Part shown: in pieces, positions 37,597-47,096 of the stretch
Position numbering within the stretch: position 1 is the stretch's first letter
Layout: each line of letters begins with the position of its first letter
From: Oceanihabitans sp. IOP_32
GTDB taxonomy: Bacteria > Bacteroidota > Bacteroidia > Flavobacteriales > Flavobacteriaceae
Direction of reading: 5' to 3'
Assembly: GCF_009498295.1 (NCBI RefSeq)
Contig: NZ_CP040813.1
Span: 2,797,001-2,861,000 of the forward strand
DNA: 64,000 bases
Translations under genes and position numbers: made by a program
The notes under the pieces: generated by a model
Told to the model about the DNA's origin: nothing
The model's database searches: none
The model's input: the letters and a program-made list of their open reading frames with translations, nothing else

Positions 37597-37641
37597 TGCC
37601 GCAGAATTAAAGCTTAAAAACAAACCATTCTGCGGCATTTT
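37597..37641 (+). terminator. Terminator of the pfkA-gap unit
   Basis: A perfect 11-bp stem, TGCCGCAGAAT (37597-37607) with ATTCTGCGGCA (37627-37637), is followed by T residues and ends 14 bases before the next start codon. Confidence 0.85.
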
Positions 37642-37654
37642 TATCTCGAAATTT

Positions 37655-38515
37655 ATGATTTTAATTGTTGATAGTGGTTCTACAAAATGCGACTGGATTG
37701 CAGTAGATAATAACGGTAATCAGTTGTTAGAAAAAATGCGTACTAAAGGTTTAAACCCTGCGATACTGCCAGTTAAAAAATTAAAAAAAACTATAAAAAA
37801 AAATAAGGAGTTAATCGCTATCAGTGATCAAGTTACTAATATCTATTTTTATGGTGCTGGTTGTGGTACCGACAAACCCAAAGAACTCTTAAAAGGTGTT
37901 TTAGAGAAATTATTTAAAAAAGCCGCTGTCGAAGTTCAGGAAGATACTATGGCTGCAGTTTACGCTACGATTAACAGTCCAACCGAAGCCGCCGTGGTTT
38001 GCATTTTAGGTACAGGATCAAACTGTAGCTATTACGATGGTAAAATAGAACATAAACGGGTTAAATCTCTAGGGTATTCCATTATGGACGATGCCTCAGG
38101 AAATTACTATGGGCGTCAATTAATTAGAGACTATTACTTTAATAATATGCCTGAAGATGTTAAAATTGCTTTCGAAACCAAGTTTAATGTGGACGACGAC
38201 TATATTAAATATAATTTATACAAGCAGCCCAATCCGAATGCTTATTTAGCCAGTTTTGCTGAATTTATGTTTTTACATAAAGACTCAGCATACATTATAA
38301 ACCTTATAAAAACAGGTATTCGTCTATTTGCCACGACGATGATTATGCAGTTTAAGGAAGAAATTAAAACAGTTCCTGTTCATTTTGCCGGATCTATTGC
38401 TTTTTTCTCAAAACCAGAAATTGAACAAGTGGCACAAGAAATGGGATTTAAAGTTGGTAATATTGAGCGCAGACCAATTGAAGGTTTAGTGGCCTTTCAT
38501 ACTGGCAAATCTTAA
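37655..38515 (+). CDS. BadF/BadG-type ATPase, N-acetylglucosamine-kinase-like
   Basis: This 286-residue ASKHA-fold protein has the phosphate-1 motif ILIVDSGSTKCDW, a middle DTMAAVYA, the phosphate-2 loop CILGTGSNCSYYDG, LGYSIMDDASGNYYGRQLI and the adenosine motif VHFAGSIAFFS. The closest recognised group is N-acetylglucosamine kinase within the BadF/BadG/BcrA/BcrD family, which phosphorylates amino sugars for recycling or catabolism. The position just behind pfkA-gap fits sugar metabolism. The substrate is inference. Confidence 0.85.
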   Translation: MILIVDSGSTKCDWIAVDNNGNQLLEKMRTKGLNPAILPVKKLKKTIKKNKELIAISDQVTNIYFYGAGCGTDKPKELLKGVLEKLFKKAAVEVQEDTMAAVYATINSPTEAAVVCILGTGSNCSYYDGKIEHKRVKSLGYSIMDDASGNYYGRQLIRDYYFNNMPEDVKIAFETKFNVDDDYIKYNLYKQPNPNAYLASFAEFMFLHKDSAYIINLIKTGIRLFATTMIMQFKEEIKTVPVHFAGSIAFFSKPEIEQVAQEMGFKVGNIERRPIEGLVAFHTGKS

Positions 38516-38542
38516 GGTAATTTATTTTAAAACATCATCTCT

Positions 38543-39775
38543 GTGGTCTCTCACACTGCGCTTTATATCTCTAATAGCGAGGATAAGGAAAAACTTATCA
38601 AGCGTATTATTTGCGAAGATTTATTCGGGGAATTCTCAGGTTTAAATGGGGCACTTTTCTCAAAATCAACTTTAGATAAATTTATGCAAGACGAAGTGCG
38701 TCATGATAAATATGACGTACTTACCAAAACAAATAATAGCTTGGTTAACTCTTCTGAAGGTGAACGGAAAATTGCCCTATTAGAACATCTTATAAATCTG
38801 AATCCACAATATCTTGTAATCGATAATGTATTTGGTAATTTAGACACAAATGCTCAAAAGTCTATTGTAAAAACTCTAGAGGGTTTAGCGCAAAGCATAC
38901 CTATAATTCAAATAACAACTCGCAAACGAGATATTTTACCTTTTATAGATAAGTGTTACAAAATTGAAAATAATACTCCGGTGTTATGTAAAAAAGCAAC
39001 GCTTTTAGAAAAGCAAACAAACTCCATTTTTAATTTGCATTTACCCAAACCTTATATTGCTCATGTAAAGGAGTATGATACCTTGGTTAAGTTTAATCAG
39101 GTTACCATAAGTTATGAAAGTAAATGCATTGTTAAAAATATTAATTGGGAAATTAAACCGGGTGAGTTCTGGCAGCTATCAGGGCCAAACGGTTCAGGAA
39201 AAAGCACACTTTTAAGTCTCATTTCGGGAGATAATCCAAAGGCTTATAATCAAGATATTAGTTTGTTTGGAGTTAAAAAAGGCAGTGGTGAAAGTATTTG
39301 GGATATAAAAAGAAAAATAGGGTATTTCTCCTCAGAATACCTACGTGGATTTGAGCGTTCTCAAGCCATCGAAAAGATGATCATCTCTGGTTTTTTTGAT
39401 TCTGTAGGACTTTATAAAAAACCAAATGAAAGGCAAGTTGCAATAGCCCACCAATGGTTAAAAATTTTAAATATGTACCACTTAAAAGATAGTCCTTTTC
39501 TATCTTTATCTGTTGGGCACCAGCGCTTAGTTTTAATTGCAAGAGCCATGGTTAAGCAGCCACCACTGCTTATTTTAGACGAGCCCACCAATGGATTGGA
39601 TGATTTCGACGCTGCGTTGTTTACTACCTTAGTTAACAAAATTGCTACAGAAACCCAAACTGCCATGTTGTACGTTTCGCACCAAGTTGAAGAAAATTTA
39701 TTAAAACCAGATTTTATATATCAATTACAACCACACGAAACTGGGTCTACTGGTAAATACTTGAAATGTAATTGA
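38543..39775 (+). CDS. ABC transporter-type ATPase with a degenerate first nucleotide-binding domain
   Basis: The 410-residue soluble protein resembles ModF-like tandem ABC ATPases. The first half (1-160) lacks a Walker A motif and keeps only a signature-like SSEGERKIALLEHL and Walker B-like YLVIDNVFGNLD. The second half is complete: SGPNGSGKSTLLSLISG (Walker A, about residue 215), LSVGHQRLVLIARAM (signature) and LLILDEPTNGLDD (Walker B), then the H-loop SHQ. No permease gene adjoins, so it may act in a cytosolic role or with a distant partner. The start is a GTG at 38543, 28 bases after the kinase gene, suggesting co-transcription. Confidence 0.82.
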   Translation: MVSHTALYISNSEDKEKLIKRIICEDLFGEFSGLNGALFSKSTLDKFMQDEVRHDKYDVLTKTNNSLVNSSEGERKIALLEHLINLNPQYLVIDNVFGNLDTNAQKSIVKTLEGLAQSIPIIQITTRKRDILPFIDKCYKIENNTPVLCKKATLLEKQTNSIFNLHLPKPYIAHVKEYDTLVKFNQVTISYESKCIVKNINWEIKPGEFWQLSGPNGSGKSTLLSLISGDNPKAYNQDISLFGVKKGSGESIWDIKRKIGYFSSEYLRGFERSQAIEKMIISGFFDSVGLYKKPNERQVAIAHQWLKILNMYHLKDSPFLSLSVGHQRLVLIARAMVKQPPLLILDEPTNGLDDFDAALFTTLVNKIATETQTAMLYVSHQVEENLLKPDFIYQLQPHETGSTGKYLKCN

Positions 39776-40156
39776 TTTTAAATAGTCCATAAAATAATAT
39801 TATATCATTTTAATTTTGAAATGTGGTATGGTTAATTTGAACTATTTTTTGTTGAGATGAGATAGAAATCGCAGATTCACGAACGCGTTTTTTTACTGTA
39901 ATAGAAGCGTGAGCTAAAATCAAAGTATAGCCGGAGTTATGGTTTTATTTGATACCCAAATACGGGCGAAAAAGAACTGCGAAGCACATCAGGAACACCT
40001 ATTTATAAAATAGAAAGATGTGAGTAAACGAATTGTATACGACATTACATTGTTAATTTTTTTTTAAGCAAGTGTTCTAGTGTAATAGACCATTAAAAAC
40101 ATATTGTTTTATTAAAATTGAAACCATAACTTTAAAAATTTATAAACCCGTAAAAC
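39776..40156. other. 381-base gap between the ABC ATPase gene and the DUF2891 gene
   Basis: No gene is seen. Most of the gap is filled by a family II repeat element at 39801-40066. The remaining 90 bases before the next ATG are A/T-rich and probably hold its promoter. Confidence 0.7.
39801..40066. mobile_element. Family II short inverted-repeat element, longer copy
   Basis: It matches the copy at 55089-55254 in three blocks: TTTTGAAATGT-G-AT--TTAATTTGAA-TATTTTTTGTT-AGATGAGATAGAAA, then ATCAAAG-ATAGCC--AGTTATGGTTTTATTT-ATACC-AAATA-GGGCGAAAAAGAA, then ACGAATT-TAT-C--CAT-ACAT-G-TAATTT. Relative to that copy it has two extra segments of about 50 bases each (around 39870-39918 and 39979-40029). 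Its ends are worn compared with the other copy. It contains no open frame of note. Confidence 0.65.
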
Positions 40157-41290
40157 ATGATGAAATACCTTTTCGTATTCGTTCTAGCTTTAATCTTGAG
40201 CTGTAATTCTTCAAAAAAAGATAAAACTGTTTTAGAATCCCCTAAAGAAACGGTTGGTGTATCTCCGCGTATGGCTAAAACTCCTAAATTGGATTTAAAA
40301 GAGGCAAACATATTAGCACAACTACCTTTAAATTGTATTCAATTAGAATACCCGAATAAGTTGTCTCAAACATTAGGTAGTGCAGACGATTTAAAACCAC
40401 CTAGCGCATTACATCCGACGTTTTATGGTTGTTTTGACTGGCATTCGTCGGTTCATGGACATTGGACTTTAGTTAGTTTATTAAAACAGTTTCCAAACCT
40501 TGATAATGCTGATGTTATAAAAAAAGGTTTACTTGAAAACATTTCCAAAGAAAACATAGAAGCCGAATTACATTTTTTTAATAATAAGCACAACAAGTCT
40601 TTCGAGCGTACTTACGGTTGGGCGTGGTTACTAAAGCTTGCCGAAGAATTACATACTTGGAATGATAAAACGGCGAGAACTTTAGAATCTAATTTGCAGC
40701 CATTAACGCAATTAATAATCGATAAGTACTTGGAGTTTTTACCAAAATTAAATTATCCAATTCGTGTTGGTGAGCATACAAATACCGCTTTTGGGCTAAG
40801 TTTTGCTTGGGATTATGCAAACACCCTTAATAATCAAGAGCTAAAAAGTTTAATTGAACAACGCACCAAAGATTTTTATTTAAAAGATGCAGATTGCCCT
40901 ATAACTTGGGAACCTAGTGGTTTCGATTTTTTATCCCCGTGTTTGGAAGAGGCGGCTTTAATGAAACGCGTGTTGCCCTTAAAGGATTTTAAAATATGGT
41001 TAGCTGAATTTTTACCACAATTAAGTGATGAAAATTTTAAACTAGCCCCTGGTAAGGTATCCGATAGGGGCGATGGTAAACTAGTGCATTTAGACGGTGT
41101 TAATTTTTCTCGAGCTTGGAACTTAAACAAAATTGCTAAAGATTTACCCGATTATGAACATCTTAAAGATATAGCGAATTATCATCTAAATTATTCTTTA
41201 CCAAGCATCGTTGGCGATAGTTACGAGGGCGGGCATTGGTTAGGGAGTTTTGCCATTTATGCACTTAATGCGAGTAGTGCATTAGAGTAG
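40157..41290 (+). CDS. DUF2891 family lipoprotein
   Basis: The 377-residue protein has a lipobox (FVLALILSC, Cys at about residue 16) and a single DUF2891 domain that reads as an alpha/alpha barrel: LHPTFYGCFDWHSSVHGHW, FERTYGWAWLLKLAEELHTW, PIRVGEHTNTAFGLSFAWDY, WEPSGFDFLSPCLEEAALM and the C-terminal DSYEGGHWLGSFAIYAL. Conserved His, Trp and Glu residues in these blocks suggest an enzymatic pocket for a sugar or peptide, but no function is known for the family. It ends before a clear terminator. Confidence 0.9.
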   Translation: MMKYLFVFVLALILSCNSSKKDKTVLESPKETVGVSPRMAKTPKLDLKEANILAQLPLNCIQLEYPNKLSQTLGSADDLKPPSALHPTFYGCFDWHSSVHGHWTLVSLLKQFPNLDNADVIKKGLLENISKENIEAELHFFNNKHNKSFERTYGWAWLLKLAEELHTWNDKTARTLESNLQPLTQLIIDKYLEFLPKLNYPIRVGEHTNTAFGLSFAWDYANTLNNQELKSLIEQRTKDFYLKDADCPITWEPSGFDFLSPCLEEAALMKRVLPLKDFKIWLAEFLPQLSDENFKLAPGKVSDRGDGKLVHLDGVNFSRAWNLNKIAKDLPDYEHLKDIANYHLNYSLPSIVGDSYEGGHWLGSFAIYALNASSALE

Positions 41291-41348
41291 GTTTATTACC
41301 TAAATAGATTAAGGTCTTAAAATAAGTACTTGTCTAAATATTATGTTA

Positions 41349-41379
41349 AAAAACACAGGTTTAATATCTGTGTTTTTTA
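41349..41379 (+). terminator. Terminator of the DUF2891 gene
   Basis: A perfect 11-bp stem, AAAAAACACAG with CTGTGTTTTTT, has a 9-base loop. It lies 34 bases before the start of the tricorn-like protease gene. Confidence 0.8.
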
Positions 41380-41412
41380 TTTTAGTACATTAAAAACTAA
41401 TCCAACCCTTTT

Positions 41413-44400
41413 ATGAAACGACATTTACTACTAATAACAATAATATTACTGAATATTAATGTTAGTTTAGGTCAAAATCCCATAGTACATTTACCAGCAT
41501 TAAGTCCTAATGGCACACAAATAGCTTTTAATTATCAAGGCGATATCTGGACAGCAAATAGTAATGGTGAAAACGCAAAACGATTAACGGTTCACGAGGG
41601 TTACGATACCAATCCAATCTGGAGTGCAGACGGTCAATCTATAGCTTTTCAAAGTAATCGATTTGGCAATAACGATGTTTATATTATTCCATCGAATGGG
41701 GGGTTGTCTAAACGCCTAACACACCACTCTGCAAACGATATTTTAACAGATTATACAAAAAACGGAGATATTCTTTTCGCGACTCGACGAGATTTTGCCC
41801 AGGTAGAACGAGAATATGAAGTACATTTAGTTAGCGATAAAGGCGGTACACCAATGCGTTTTATGGACGCTTTAGGTTTCGATTTTAAGGTGTCTCCAAA
41901 TGGTCACTTTGTGGTCTTTGTTAAAGGCAGTTGTAGATTAGAGCGCGAGGCCTACCGTGGTTCGGCGAATCGAGATCTTTGGTTGTACAACATAAAAAAT
42001 GATACATACACCCAGTTAACCACTTTTAACGGAAACGATTTTTACCCGCAATGGGGCGATAATAACACCATATATTTTCAATCGTCTCGGAGTGGGAAAT
42101 ACAATGTGCATAAACTCAAAATTTCAGAGACGGGAGAAAAACAAGATCAAATTGAGCAAGTGAGTGCATTTAAAGATATGGGGCTTTTTTCGTTTAATGT
42201 GAGCAGAAATGGACAGGCCATAATCTTAGCTAAAGCCGATAAAATTTTTATTATTAATACAGCTACAAATTCTCAAAAAGAAGTAAATATTAATATCGCT
42301 GCCGATTATCGATTTGATCCTATCGAGCGCAAAACATACACGAGTAACATTAATGACATTGCAATATCGCCTAACGGAGCATATACCGCTTTAAACCTAA
42401 GAGGAGAAATATTTCTAAGAGGAAACTCAAAGGACGAAAATAGGACTGTAAATGTTTCGAAGTCACCTTACAGAGACAGAATGGCCTCGTGGATTAACGA
42501 TAGTACTCTAATCTTTATTTCCGATAGAGATGGTCAAAATAACATATATACCCTACGTTCTGGCGATAACAAAGAAAGTAATTTATTTAAAACCCTAAAG
42601 CACAAGATAGAAAGGATTACAAAAACCAATGAAGGCGAAAGTAATCTTGTTATCGCACCCAACGGAAAACAAATGGCATTTATTCGTGGTCGAGGAAAAC
42701 TTATTGTAGCAACTATTAGCAACACAGGAAAAATAGAAAACGAAAAAACCTTACTCGACGGTTGGGATACCCCTAGTGGTGTGTCTTGGTCTCCAGACTC
42801 TAAATGGTTGGCCTATAGTTTAAAAGATTTAGATTTTAATAGCGAAATTTATATTCATAAAGCAGATAATACTCTAGACCCTGTTAATATTTCTATGCAT
42901 CCTAAACAGGATTATGGGCCAATTTGGAGTAACGATGGAAAAAAATTAATGTTTTCATCAAACAGGAATAATAGCGATTATGATGTTTGGTTTACTTGGT
43001 TAAATAAAGCAGATTGGGAAAAAACACCTGAAGATTGGAAAGAAGAAGATAAGGAAGCCGATAAGAGTAAAAACAAAAACGGTAAAGATAAAAGCAGCAA
43101 CGGTAACCAAGAGAAAAAGGAAGAGATAAAGGATGTTATAATTGACTTTGAAGCCATTCACGAGCGACAAATACAAGTTACTTCCTTTACGGGAGGAGAA
43201 TTTGCTCAAGCATTTTCTAAAGATGGTAAAACAATTTATTACACTACCGGTAATGGAACTCGAGGAGATGCCGATACAGAATCCGATTTATTTAAAATTT
43301 CATGGGATGGTAAAGATAGAAAAGCAATAACAAAAGCGAACAAAAGACCATCTAATATTGTGGTCGATAAAAAATATCAAAATTTATTTATGACTCAGGG
43401 GACTGGTAGTCTTTCAAAAATTATTTTGGCCTCCGACAACATTGAAAGTTTACCAATTTCGGCAAGATTAAACGTGAATTATCACGAAGAATCTAATCAA
43501 ATATTTGAAGAAGCTTGGAAAGCCATTAATGATGGTTTTTACGACCCTAATTTCCATGGACAAGATTGGAATGTATTAAAGGAAATATACAAACCCTTAG
43601 CCATGCGAGCGTCTACTCGAATAGATTTTCAAAACATGTTTAATTGGATGTTGGGTCAGGTAAATGCCAGTCATATGGGCTTTCGCTCAAGAGAATTTCG
43701 AGAAGATTTGCAACGCCAGCGTACGGGCTTATTAGGTTTAGAGTTTGTGCCTAATACTAACGGTAGTTTAAGAGTGGAAACCGTTGTTGGTAATATGCCA
43801 AGCGATAGAATTAGCAGCAAAATACAGGTTGGCGACGTAATAACGGCTGTAAATGGAACAAAGTTAACAAAGAATTTAAATGTTTATAATGTATTAGAGG
43901 GTACAGCAAACGAGAAAATCTACCTGGATCTTAAACGCGGAAATAATTCTATTGAAGTGGTTATTAGACCAAAAATTAGCAACCGACTTGAAAATTATAC
44001 CGCTTGGGTTAAAGCGCGAAAACAATTAACAGAAAAATACTCAAACGGCCAATTGGGATACATCCATATTCAGGGCATGAATTGGACCAGTTTCGAGCGG
44101 TTTGAGCGTGAACTCACAGCGGCTGGTTTAGGAAAAAAAGGACTGGTAATTGATGTGCGTTTTAATGGTGGTGGTTGGACAACCGATTACTTAATGGCGG
44201 TATTAAACGTAAAACAACACGCTTATACCATACCACGTGGTGCCTCGAATAACTTAAATATTGGACATGACAAATTTAAGAATCATTATCCATTTAGCGA
44301 ACGACTACCATTAGCTTCTTGGACAAAACCTTCTATAGCGTTGTGTAATCATACAAGCTATTCCAATGCTGAGATTTTTTCGCATGCCTACAAAGCATTA

Positions 44401-44646
44401 GGTTTAGGAACTTTAGTAGGTGAGCCCACTTTTGGAGCGGTTATCTCCACAGGTTCTGCACGTTTAATTGACGGTTCTAGCGTTAGAATGCCGTTTAGAG
44501 GGTGGTTTGTAAAAGAAACCGGCGATAATATGGACTTCGTCCCAGCTGTTCCAGATATTTTTGTGCTCAATAATCCAGACGATAAAGCCAAAAATAAAGA
44601 CACACAATTAAAAAGAGCGGTAGATGAGTTGCTGAAGCAAATTTAG
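41413..44646 (+). CDS. Tricorn-like S41 family peptidase
   Basis: This 1077-residue exported protease has a signal peptide (residues 1-20, ending NVSLG). Residues 25-660 form WD40/TolB-type beta-propeller blades (repeated SPNGTQIAF, SADGQSIAFQS and SPDSKWLAYS units). A mixed domain follows, then a PDZ domain (about 785-860, LLGLEFVPNTNGSLRVETVV) and the S41 catalytic core. Candidate catalytic residues are Ser753-His754 (NASHMGF), Ser984 (SYSNAE) and Glu1035 (VKETGD), matching the tetrad of tricorn. A Lys/Glu/Asn-rich insert (about residues 545-575) splits the second propeller. Such proteins degrade peptides in the periplasm. The gene begins about 120 bases after the DUF2891 gene and behind a terminator. 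Confidence 0.93.
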   Translation: MKRHLLLITIILLNINVSLGQNPIVHLPALSPNGTQIAFNYQGDIWTANSNGENAKRLTVHEGYDTNPIWSADGQSIAFQSNRFGNNDVYIIPSNGGLSKRLTHHSANDILTDYTKNGDILFATRRDFAQVEREYEVHLVSDKGGTPMRFMDALGFDFKVSPNGHFVVFVKGSCRLEREAYRGSANRDLWLYNIKNDTYTQLTTFNGNDFYPQWGDNNTIYFQSSRSGKYNVHKLKISETGEKQDQIEQVSAFKDMGLFSFNVSRNGQAIILAKADKIFIINTATNSQKEVNINIAADYRFDPIERKTYTSNINDIAISPNGAYTALNLRGEIFLRGNSKDENRTVNVSKSPYRDRMASWINDSTLIFISDRDGQNNIYTLRSGDNKESNLFKTLKHKIERITKTNEGESNLVIAPNGKQMAFIRGRGKLIVATISNTGKIENEKTLLDGWDTPSGVSWSPDSKWLAYSLKDLDFNSEIYIHKADNTLDPVNISMHPKQDYGPIWSNDGKKLMFSSNRNNSDYDVWFTWLNKADWEKTPEDWKEEDKEADKSKNKNGKDKSSNGNQEKKEEIKDVIIDFEAIHERQIQVTSFTGGEFAQAFSKDGKTIYYTTGNGTRGDADTESDLFKISWDGKDRKAITKANKRPSNIVVDKKYQNLFMTQGTGSLSKIILASDNIESLPISARLNVNYHEESNQIFEEAWKAINDGFYDPNFHGQDWNVLKEIYKPLAMRASTRIDFQNMFNWMLGQVNASHMGFRSREFREDLQRQRTGLLGLEFVPNTNGSLRVETVVGNMPSDRISSKIQVGDVITAVNGTKLTKNLNVYNVLEGTANEKIYLDLKRGNNSIEVVIRPKISNRLENYTAWVKARKQLTEKYSNGQLGYIHIQGMNWTSFERFERELTAAGLGKKGLVIDVRFNGGGWTTDYLMAVLNVKQHAYTIPRGASNNLNIGHDKFKNHYPFSERLPLASWTKPSIALCNHTSYSNAEIFSHAYKALGLGTLVGEPTFGAVISTGSARLIDGSSVRMPFRGWFVKETGDNMDFVPAVPDIFVLNNPDDKAKNKDTQLKRAVDELLKQI

Positions 44647-44741
44647 GTTGTACATTAAACACACAGGCGCGAAATTGAATAGAATAGTTCGTTTTATTTG
44701 CATTTATGCCTAACTTAATACTTTGTACTAGAATGGTAAAT

Positions 44742-45488
44742 ATGAAAAAATGGATTCTAATCATCAGCGTTTTCGCTTTATTTTTAAGTTGTGAAAATAC
44801 GAAAGACAGCTCGGCTCAAGATGTGGTCGACAAATCGATCGCAATTTCAGGTGGCGCCATAATTGCAAATGCAACCCTGTCGTTTAACTTTAGAGACAAA
44901 TATTATAAAGCGACTCGAAATAACGGCATATTTCAGTTGGAGCGTCGATTTAAAGACTCCTTAAACACCGTTAGAGACCTCTTGTCAAATAATGGATTTG
45001 AGCGATTTATAAATAATAAGCTTACTGAAATTACTCCAACTGAAGTTAAGCGTTATTCGACCGCAGTAAATTCTGTTCATTATTTTTCAGTCTTGCCATT
45101 TGGTTTAAATGACAAGGCGGTAAATAAAGAATATTTAAAAAAGGTTGATCTGAAAGGAAAACCGTATCACAAAATTAAAATTACGTTTAATAAAGAAGGT
45201 GGAGGTGAAGATTTTGAAGATGTTTTCGTGTACTGGATTAATACTGAAGATTATAAAACAGAGTATCTTGCGTATTCGTTTAAAGAAAAACAGGGTATAG
45301 GATTACGCTTTCGAGCGGCGTATAACGAGCGGTATATAAAAGGGGTAAGAGTTGTAGATTATTATAATTATAAACCCAAAGACCACAATATTTCTTTATT
45401 AGACTTAGGGGAGTTATTTGAAAATAACCAATTGGAATTGCTATCTAAAATTGATTTAAAGAATGTTGAAATAGAACCATTAAAATAG
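44742..45488 (+). CDS. Lipoprotein, DUF6503-like
   Basis: The likely start is the ATG at 44742, which opens a clean lipoprotein signal peptide (MKKWILIISVFALFLSC, Cys17); the upstream in-frame ATG would put 12 odd residues in front. The mature protein of about 230 residues begins with a helix (SAQDVVDKSIAISGGAIIANA) and continues as an extended antiparallel sheet with many Tyr/Phe (NFRDKYYKATRNNGIFQLER and YWINTEDYKTEYLAYSFKEK), in the style of the DUF6503/LolA-like group. Its function is unknown; carriage of a lipid or lipoprotein is a guess from the fold. Confidence 0.75.
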   Translation: MKKWILIISVFALFLSCENTKDSSAQDVVDKSIAISGGAIIANATLSFNFRDKYYKATRNNGIFQLERRFKDSLNTVRDLLSNNGFERFINNKLTEITPTEVKRYSTAVNSVHYFSVLPFGLNDKAVNKEYLKKVDLKGKPYHKIKITFNKEGGGEDFEDVFVYWINTEDYKTEYLAYSFKEKQGIGLRFRAAYNERYIKGVRVVDYYNYKPKDHNISLLDLGELFENNQLELLSKIDLKNVEIEPLK

Positions 45489-45588
45489 TTCTAAACCCGG
45501 TAAAAATTGTTCTAAAACCACATAAATTATAAGATTAATCTTGCACACATATCTACTAGTGTGGTCTTACCGTTTATGCGTTTGTTTT

Positions 45589-46287
45589 TTAGGCCAGTTC
45601 CATCGCAATTTCTACCATTTCAGAAAATGTCGTTTCGCGTTCTTTACTTGTGGTGCGTTCACCTGTAACTAAAGAATCAGATATGGTTAAAATAGATAGG
45701 GCGTTAACATTGTGTTTGGCTGCAACAGTATATAAACCAGCACTTTCCATTTCTACACAAAGCACACCAAATTGCGACCATTTTTCGTACGACTCAAAAT
45801 CGTCGGCATAAAATTCATCTGAAGTAAAAACATTGCCTGCTTTAATTGGAATTTTCTTCTCTTTTGCAATTTCAACTGCTTTTTGAAACAATTCAAAATT
45901 TGCAGTAGGAGCGTAGTCTGCACCACTAAATCGCAAGGCATTAACACCAGAATTTGAAGAAGCCGACATGGCTAAAACAATATCTCTAATTTTAATATGC
46001 TTTTGGTACGAGCCTGCACTACCAACTCTAATCAGGTTTTTAACAGCATATTCTGTAATTAACTCGTGCGCATAAATAGATATTGAAGGTACCCCCATCC
46101 CAGTACCCATAACAGAAATAGGAGTGCCTTTATAAGTTCCAGTATAACCGAGCATGCCTCTTACTTGATTAAAACATATGGGGTTTTCAAAAAAGGTTTG
46201 GGCTATCCATTTTGCACGTAAAGGATCTCCAGGAAGTAAAATAGTTTCGGCAATATCGCCTTTTGCTGCTTCAATATGTACGCTCAT
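45589..46287 (-). CDS. deoD: Purine-nucleoside phosphorylase, DeoD type
   Basis: The enzyme splits purine (deoxy)nucleosides with phosphate. I start it at the ATG at 46287 (232 residues, [15 protein letters not shown]); the longer frame back to 46365 overlaps deoC and is not needed. Motifs are [14 protein letters not shown] (phosphate site), [39 protein letters not shown] (Glu at the ribose 2-OH) and [10 protein letters not shown] (catalytic Asp). The start is four bases beyond the deoC stop, giving a deoC-deoD nucleoside salvage operon. Confidence 0.94.
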   Translation of the reverse strand: MSVHIEAAKGDIAETILLPGDPLRAKWIAQTFFENPICFNQVRGMLGYTGTYKGTPISVMGTGMGVPSISIYAHELITEYAVKNLIRVGSAGSYQKHIKIRDIVLAMSASSNSGVNALRFSGADYAPTANFELFQKAVEIAKEKKIPIKAGNVFTSDEFYADDFESYEKWSQFGVLCVEMESAGLYTVAAKHNVNALSILTISDSLVTGERTTSKERETTFSEMVEIAMELA

Positions 46288-46291
46288 GCTT

Positions 46292-46957
46292 TTAATAGTT
46301 TGAATTAGATGTTTTATCTGTAACAATGGCAATTCCAGATGATGTTCCAAGGCGTTCCACACCAAGGTTTATATATTCTAATGCCGTTTTTTTGTCTCTT
46401 ATCCCTCCAGAAGCTTTAATTTTAGCTGTGTTTTTCGCAACACTTTTCATAAGCTTTACGTCATTCATGGTAGCACCACCTGAACCAAACCCAGTAGATG
46501 TTTTAATAAAATCTGCTCCACTTTGTACCGCCAGTTCACTAGCTTTTATGATTTCTAAATGGTCTAAATAACATGTTTCTAAAATAACTTTTAATACATT
46601 TTTAGGCATTATTTTTTTTACGGCTTCAATATCTTGCCAAACGGCATCAAAATCTTTGCTTTTAAGAAAACCTAAGTTAATTACCATGTCAATCTCATCA
46701 GCACCATGACTTAATGCTGTTTTAGCCTCATCAACTTTAGCTTGAGTGGATGCAGCACCTAGCGGAAATCCTATAACGCTACAAACTTTAACATTAGTAT
46801 TTTTAAGTTGCTCTTTTGCTAAAGAGACATAACAACTATTCACACACACCGAAAAAAACTCATGAGCAATAGCTTCTTTGCAAAGTTCTATAATATCAAG
46901 ATTGGTTGCTGTTGGTTTTAAAAGGGTGTGATCTATGTAGGTGTTTAAAGGCTTCAT
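46292..46957 (-). CDS. deoC: Deoxyribose-phosphate aldolase
   Basis: This class I aldolase splits 2-deoxyribose 5-phosphate into acetaldehyde and glyceraldehyde 3-phosphate. The 221-residue TIM barrel has Asp9 in IDHTLLKPT, Asp90 in EIDMVIN, the Schiff-base Lys152 in FIKTSTGF, and the proton-relay Lys181 followed by the phosphate-site GGIR (KASGGIRD). These match the well-studied Bacillus enzyme almost residue for residue. It is the intact copy; a degenerate relative lies just upstream at 47097-47834. It is co-transcribed with deoD. Confidence 0.95.
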   Translation of the reverse strand: MKPLNTYIDHTLLKPTATNLDIIELCKEAIAHEFFSVCVNSCYVSLAKEQLKNTNVKVCSVIGFPLGAASTQAKVDEAKTALSHGADEIDMVINLGFLKSKDFDAVWQDIEAVKKIMPKNVLKVILETCYLDHLEIIKASELAVQSGADFIKTSTGFGSGGATMNDVKLMKSVAKNTAKIKASGGIRDKKTALEYINLGVERLGTSSGIAIVTDKTSNSNY

Positions 46958-47040
46958 AATTAGTGTTTAGATACGTTTTTAAATTTAAATAGATTACGTA
47001 TTGTTATTAGCGCTAAAGTTAGTGTAAATATTAAGCTTAA

Positions 47041-47079
47041 AAAAAAGCTAAACAAATTTAAATGTGGTTTAGCTTTTTT
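47041..47079 (-). terminator. Terminator between the divergent deoC paralog and deoC
   Basis: A perfect 13-bp stem, AAAAAAGCTAAAC with GTTTAGCTTTTTT, has a 13-base loop. It lies directly behind the stop of the minus-strand gene at 47097, so the paralog is a separate transcript from deoC-deoD. Confidence 0.85.
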
Positions 47080-47096
47080 GGTGTTTACGTAGGATG

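Noticed and set aside
46288-46365. Longer N-terminus of deoD reaching into deoC
   Set aside because: The 26 extra residues are the shifted-frame translation of the deoC 3-prime end; the ATG at 46287 gives the family N-terminus.
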